This document shows, one piece after another, positions 50,090-54,143 of a stretch of DNA of 54,143 bases. Numbering within the stretch: position 1 is the stretch's first letter; every line of letters starts with the position of its first letter. The notes below the pieces were generated by a model. That model was not told the DNA's origin, searched no databases, and was given only the letters and a program-made list of their open reading frames with translations. Made by a program: the position numbers and the translations under genes. Origin of the DNA: Rikenellaceae bacterium (lineage in GTDB: Bacteria; Bacteroidota; Bacteroidia; Bacteroidales; Rikenellaceae); NCBI GenBank assembly GCA_015059805.1, contig SUZO01000014.1, positions 1-54,143 on the forward strand, given 5' to 3'.

Positions 50090-51631
50090 TTACTCTTTTA
50101 CAGGGGTAAAGACATCAATAGCAATCTCGCCATAGTTGCCATCCTTATCGTATCCCACAGCGGCAGCGGTGACGGTTTGGTTCCATGGGCACTTTTCAAA
50201 TATGCATGGGTTTAGATTTTTGAACATCTGATCGCGGATTATATTGTTGAGTAGCGATTGACGTGATGCGCCAGTTAAATCGCCCTGGAAGATAACGTTG
50301 TAGAAGCCAGCGCAGTTGCTATCTGGTGTAGCGGTTGAGATAAGCACCGCCTTGCCGTCGCTACCAGTTTTCCAGCTACCCTTGACTGTGATTTTGCAAT
50401 CTGAGATATTGTCAGCCTTTGTTCTGAAGCTCTCGCCCATAACAAATGGCGCAACAGCCTCACCATTGTTATCTATGCAGACAGCCCATGGGATATACTC
50501 AGTGCCTTGCTGCAGTCCGTAGGTTGTGCCCTCAACACTCACATCGTCGTATGAGCTGATAAACTCCAGAGCATCGTGAATAGAGCCGAAATCTTGTGCA
50601 AATGGGGCTAAAGACTCTGCAAGAACACTCTTCATACCATCCTCTTTTCCTATGGCTGCAACAACTTGGTTGTAGTAGTTTTTCTCAACAACGCTCCAGA
50701 AAAAGACGGTATGCTTTGCAGAGGGCGTAACCTTCATGTAGACTCTGTCGTACTCAATATTGCTCACCTCAAAGGTAAAGGTGCAAGCAGCAGGGTCGCC
50801 ACCCGATTTGGTCGTAAATGGAACCTTCGTAACGCCCGTAGTTGCTACGCCACCCTGATAACCAAATGCTACAAGATAGTAGTCCCTGCCTGGAACGCAG
50901 ATGTCAATAACACCCTTCTGCTCGCCCGTTACTACAAACTCCTCAATGTCGCTGCGCGTTTTGATGCAGTGTTTGATAAACTCCTTGTCGTTCATCTTGT
51001 CCACAGTGGTCTTGTTCCACGGAATAAGAACATACTGCTCCGCGCTATTTGACGGCTTTACAGAGTATGTAACACCGGTGTATGTCGCAGTGCCGACGCT
51101 AATATTAAAGGTGTTTGACGACTGCTCAACCTCTTTTGTTGAGAACTTTTTAACAGCTATGTCGGTGGTAATCAAACCATTGTCATCTATACCCATCGCC
51201 ACAGCATAATATACCGACCCAGCCTCAAGACCTGTAAAACCATAAGAGTCGTCACCTGAAGATAGAATGCGAGAGAGTACCTGCTCCTTGGTCAGGTTGT
51301 TTGCCTCCATCAGATTTTTGACAGTGTTGTCAATAAAGCGCTGAAAGCCAAACTTGTCGTTGTACTCATTGTAGTACTGCTCACGCAAAATGTCAAAGTA
51401 ATACTTTGTGCCCTTATTCTCAGGAAATATAGATACACGCGCAGCGGTCTCAGTAATATCAAGCACATCAATGGTAAATGGAACTTTCTGCTGCGGTCTA
51501 TCTGGCTGATCTGGCTCTTCAGTGCCACCATTGTTCTCACCTCCCGATGGAATGTTGTCATTACCCCCGCACGCCACTAAAAGTAGGACAAAACATGCAG
51601 ATGCAATACCTAAAAATCGTCTAAATGTCAT
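50090..51631 (-). CDS. Lipoprotein with about four internal beta-sandwich repeats, function unknown
   Basis: A 513-aa lipoprotein (lipobox LLVAC, Cys21) with a disordered Gly/Pro/Glu linker (22-50). I recognise no named family with confidence. Four related units start at about 52 (FTIDVLDITETAARVSIFP), 175 (FNISVGTATYTGVTYSVKP), 290 (FTFEVSNIEYDRVYMKVTP) and 417 (CKITVKGSWKTG...). Each has a beta strand, a short turn ending in Pro, then an aromatic-rich stretch; most are followed by a YYAVAMGIDDNG-like FN3-type ending. This suggests tandem FN3/Ig-like domains on the cell surface. The start is ATG 51631 (a GTG at 51637 is less likely). It lies between two DUF6562-type genes and has its own promoter. 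Confidence 0.65.
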   Translation of the reverse strand: MTFRRFLGIASACFVLLLVACGGNDNIPSGGENNGGTEEPDQPDRPQQKVPFTIDVLDITETAARVSIFPENKGTKYYFDILREQYYNEYNDKFGFQRFIDNTVKNLMEANNLTKEQVLSRILSSGDDSYGFTGLEAGSVYYAVAMGIDDNGLITTDIAVKKFSTKEVEQSSNTFNISVGTATYTGVTYSVKPSNSAEQYVLIPWNKTTVDKMNDKEFIKHCIKTRSDIEEFVVTGEQKGVIDICVPGRDYYLVAFGYQGGVATTGVTKVPFTTKSGGDPAACTFTFEVSNIEYDRVYMKVTPSAKHTVFFWSVVEKNYYNQVVAAIGKEDGMKSVLAESLAPFAQDFGSIHDALEFISSYDDVSVEGTTYGLQQGTEYIPWAVCIDNNGEAVAPFVMGESFRTKADNISDCKITVKGSWKTGSDGKAVLISTATPDSNCAGFYNVIFQGDLTGASRQSLLNNIIRDQMFKNLNPCIFEKCPWNQTVTAAAVGYDKDGNYGEIAIDVFTPVKE

Positions 51632-51660
51632 AATCACTCACTATTTCAATATTTGTGTGA

Positions 51661-51691
51661 CAAAAGTAGTGAATTCTTGCATAAAAACAAA
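51661..51691 (-). promoter_or_regulatory. Promoter of the repeat lipoprotein
   Basis: Minus strand: TTTG (51688-51691), 19-nt spacer, TACTTTTG (51661-51668), 29 nt before the ATG. The -33 element lies within the T-run of the preceding gene's terminator. Confidence 0.7.
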
Positions 51692-51713
51692 AAGAGCCGC
51701 CCGAAAGCGACTC
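51683..51713 (-). terminator. Intrinsic terminator of the third DUF6562-type gene
   Basis: In the transcript GAGTCGC pairs with GCGGCTC (one G-U) around a 6-nt loop (51694-51713) and is followed by TTTTTGTTTTT. This 3' end does not resemble the conserved module of the other two loci. Confidence 0.8.
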
Positions 51714-51735
51714 TAATAGTGGTGTACTAATGCTA

Positions 51736-54143
51736 TTATAGCAGACGACCAATAACCTCGTTGCGTACATTAGCACCAGTGCCAGTGCCGTTTGCAGAAA
51801 CTGTCACATTTGTAGCTGAGCAACCAGTAACATTAGCCTCACGACCTGCACCAATAACCTGACCTGCGTCACGACCTGCAGAAACAGTTGAGTTTGCAGC
51901 AGTGCAATCCTTCACAGGAGTTGCAACAGTCGCGTTACCGATAAGAGCACCTGCCTTATCGCCGTCAGCATCACCATTTGCATATGTACAAGAGATTGTA
52001 GCGCCAGTTACGTGGCAGTTCTCAACAAGAGCAGTCTCCTGTGTGATATAACCAACCAATGCACCGCAGTTGTGGTGACCAACGATTGTTGCACCAGAAA
52101 TCTTTACGTTCTTGATGTGACCGTGACCAGCAGTGTGAGACTCAACCCAACCAAATAGACCAGATGAGTAGTGCTTGCCAGTCTGTGCAGATGAATCTAC
52201 ATTGAGGTTAGAAATCGTGTAGTCCTGACCGTCAAATACGCCGTTGAAAGTTGCTACGCCAGTCTGACCAATTGGAGCCCAAGTCTCGTTCTGAAGGTCA
52301 ATATCCTTTGCAAGCTTAACAGTCTTACCAGAGAAGCTGTTCTTATTTACATTTACCTCATTTGCAAACCATTTAAGACCTGCTGCAGTGTAGATGTTAT
52401 ATACACCATTAGATACAGTGTAATCATTGTAAACCTGAACACCATCAACATACTTCTCAAATACATTTGTCAATACGCCTGTTTGGTTGTTAAGCTCATT
52501 CCAAAGACCATTATTGATGTCAGCAAAGCCGTTAGCAGTAGTGTTGTTAATCTTCAGCACACCTGTAATACCATACTCTGTGTGCATCTGGATTGCTGAT
52601 TTGTCATCCTTTTTAACTGTAGATTTGAAAGTACAAGTATCAACGGTTACATTATAAACCTTTGCAGACTCGTGGTAGATAAGCAGAGACTTGCCCTCGC
52701 AGTTAAACTCACAATTCTTGAAAGTTACATTGCCTGCACCGTATGTCCATACATTGTAAACATTACCTGTTACCTTGAAAGTACAACCCTCAAAAGTCTC
52801 TGATGTACCATAGAGGAAAATCTGACCCTCAATTACGCAGTTTTTGTAGCTTACATTGCCTGAGTGCTGAATGCCTTTGTAATTTGCAGTGCCATTCTTG
52901 AAAGTTATATTCTCAAAGCTAACATTCTTACCGTTACAAGCTGGTGTCTTATTAACCTGGTTCAGAATGATATTTGCAACATTACCGGTACCGATAATTG
53001 TGATATCCTTAGCAGTTCCGTTAAATGTGTACTGACCCTCAGCAAGCATAATGTGACCACCAGCAGCAATTGCAGCATTAAGCTCCTCCTGTGTAGTAAC
53101 GATAGCAGAGCCCTCAAGGCGTACCTGCGCACCAGTAACCTTTACAAGGTCGTAATAAGCAGCAGAAGCCTCGTCTACCCAAACTGCGTATGCAGTATCA
53201 GCAGCTACGCCAGCGATGTCAAGGTTGCTTGCATTAACCTCTGCACCAGCAGCGCTCTTAACAAGGATAGCAGCCTTAGACTCAGTTACAAACTTGGTGT
53301 TAGAAACATTAAGAATAACCTTCTCTGGAGCGTCAACATACTGCTCGTCAATCTTAATACCGCGACCATCGCCTGCACCTGTAGAGTCAATAGTACAGTT
53401 GTCAATAGTTACAGTCTGACCGTTTGGCTGAATCCAAACTGCGTAAGAGCTACCAGTGTGGTCATCGTTGATAGTTGTATTCTCAATCTTTGCATTAGCC
53501 TTCAGGGCAATAGCGTTGAGAGATACTACATTGTTCATCTCAACATCGCAAGCAAAGTTGAGGTCATGGCGATTCCAAGGAGCGTCTGTAGCACCATAAC
53601 CGCTGTTGGTGATATTCAAGCTCTCAAGGATAAGCTTAGCACCGTTAGTTGCAATATTGTCCCAATCAGAGTCGGTGTTGTTGAAGGTAAGAGTGTAGTA
53701 CTCATCAGCAGCACGAGACTTGCTACCATTGATAGTAATATCCTTAGTGTTCTTGTTGCCAATAGCAAGAGTCTGCCAAGCGGCAACATCAAGAGTTACA
53801 TCAGCATTAAGGTTGATAATAAGGTGCTGGATGTGATCCTGACCAGCAGCCTTTGCAAGAGCATCCTCAAACTCTGCCTGACTTGATACATTGAATGTCT
53901 GAGTGTCGCCCTGAAGGTCGCTATCTGGAGTGTTGAAGTCAGGAACGATGATAACGTTGAAGTCGAGTGGGCTTGAGATAAGCTGACCGAGGATGTTTGT
54001 GCGGTAGTTACGCTGAACAGGTACCTGATAGTAAGGACGGAGATACTCTGTACCCTCACCGTCTACAAATGTGTATGTAACATCTACATTCTGCTTTGCA
54101 TCAACAAGCAGATAGTTCATAGAGAGGTACTCGTAATCTGTGC
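51736..54143 (-). CDS. DUF6562-type surface protein with beta-helix and GLUG-like repeats, partial at right edge
   Basis: The frame is open to the window end (about 802 codons); the first residues visible, TDYEYLSMNYLLV, align with TDYTLLSMNYLLV inside the DUF6562 domain of the gene at 14952-17855. The signal peptide and domain start therefore lie outside the window, and the ATG at 54118-54120 is internal. PVQRNYRTNILGQL marks the end of the DUF6562 domain. A long beta-helix-like region follows (NASNLDIAG, VSYKNCVIEG, VTFKNCEFNC and similar strands). The C-terminus has GLUG-like repeats (GLFGWVES, CGALVGYIT, AGALIGNA, AGQVIGAG). Whether it shares the G9 leader cannot be seen. Confidence 0.8.
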   Translation of the reverse strand, partial: TDYEYLSMNYLLVDAKQNVDVTYTFVDGEGTEYLRPYYQVPVQRNYRTNILGQLISSPLDFNVIIVPDFNTPDSDLQGDTQTFNVSSQAEFEDALAKAAGQDHIQHLIINLNADVTLDVAAWQTLAIGNKNTKDITINGSKSRAADEYYTLTFNNTDSDWDNIATNGAKLILESLNITNSGYGATDAPWNRHDLNFACDVEMNNVVSLNAIALKANAKIENTTINDDHTGSSYAVWIQPNGQTVTIDNCTIDSTGAGDGRGIKIDEQYVDAPEKVILNVSNTKFVTESKAAILVKSAAGAEVNASNLDIAGVAADTAYAVWVDEASAAYYDLVKVTGAQVRLEGSAIVTTQEELNAAIAAGGHIMLAEGQYTFNGTAKDITIIGTGNVANIILNQVNKTPACNGKNVSFENITFKNGTANYKGIQHSGNVSYKNCVIEGQIFLYGTSETFEGCTFKVTGNVYNVWTYGAGNVTFKNCEFNCEGKSLLIYHESAKVYNVTVDTCTFKSTVKKDDKSAIQMHTEYGITGVLKINNTTANGFADINNGLWNELNNQTGVLTNVFEKYVDGVQVYNDYTVSNGVYNIYTAAGLKWFANEVNVNKNSFSGKTVKLAKDIDLQNETWAPIGQTGVATFNGVFDGQDYTISNLNVDSSAQTGKHYSSGLFGWVESHTAGHGHIKNVKISGATIVGHHNCGALVGYITQETALVENCHVTGATISCTYANGDADGDKAGALIGNATVATPVKDCTAANSTVSAGRDAGQVIGAGREANVTGCSATNVTVSANGTGTGANVRNEVIGRLL

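Noticed and set aside
52864..53886. 340-codon open frame antisense to the third DUF6562-type gene
   Set aside because: A shadow of the repetitive Thr/Asn/Val-rich beta-helix coding strand; Ser/Cys/Val-rich with no signal or motif.

Overview
The window looks like chromosomal DNA of a Bacteroidota member, probably order Bacteroidales. The evidence is the promoter grammar (TTTG or TTG, then 19-20 nt, then TAnnTTTG, with TATCTTTG recurring many times), mostly absent Shine-Dalgarno sequences, SusD-free but typical Bacteroidales surface lipoproteins (fimbrillin-like and DUF6562-type), a Bacteroidota-style bS21, and Kdo/LPS genes. A Rikenellaceae/Alistipes-like source is plausible, but a genus cannot be fixed from the sequence alone. 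No rRNA, tRNA, CRISPR array or transposase was found.

Layout, left to right. 1-157: start of a GNAT acetyltransferase running off the left edge. 572-4204: large calcineurin-like phosphoesterase lipoprotein with a strong terminator. 4307-6731: DUF4251 protein, ispF and pepD. 6802-13297: a likely operon of an amidase/golvesin protein, GH20 hexosaminidase, BASS-like transporter and dusB. 13346-14812: LTxxQ periplasmic protein and LuxC-type acyl-CoA reductase (minus strand). 14952-18095: first DUF6562-type surface lipoprotein with a long conserved leader. 18112-18761: small membrane coiled-coil protein and rpsU. 18884-29999: eight tightly packed minus-strand genes from one promoter: lon, kdsB, GH2, kdsA, kdsD, glpT-like, ubiD-type decarboxylase and a ComEA-like HhH protein. 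30204-32831: valS. 32893-36952: trpS, clc, HAD, rnhA operon. 37027-39392: histidine phosphatase and divergent oxyR. 39493-42907: an outer-membrane protein with tsaE, then two M23 peptidases with a HAD phosphatase. 43038-47186: alaS and gpmI. 47346-54143: second DUF6562-type lipoprotein, a repeat lipoprotein, and a third DUF6562-type protein running off the right edge.

The most unusual signal is shared by the first two DUF6562-type loci (14860-18095 and 47256-50026). Each has a TAnnTTTG promoter and a roughly 200-nt leader. The leader carries a 27/28-codon upstream ORF with the peptide core IFPLRKIGGGIFVSI, whose three glycines are encoded by an exact run of nine G. A hairpin follows, then a near-identical signal peptide and N-terminus. 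After a divergent middle comes an 85/86-nt conserved 3' module with a terminator. Spacing between promoter, G9 element and hairpin is identical to the nucleotide in both copies although the intervening sequence has diverged. In both copies a +1 frame stays open past the G tract to near the main start codon, so one extra G would fuse the upstream ORF to it. This looks like a repeated 'constant ends, variable middle' surface-protein cassette with a possible slippage-sensitive leader.

Other points: three promoters sit so close to start codons that their mRNAs should be leaderless or nearly so; rpsU has a real Shine-Dalgarno; the CLC protein lacks both glutamates needed for proton coupling; and a zinc-amidase fold is split by a golvesin-like domain.
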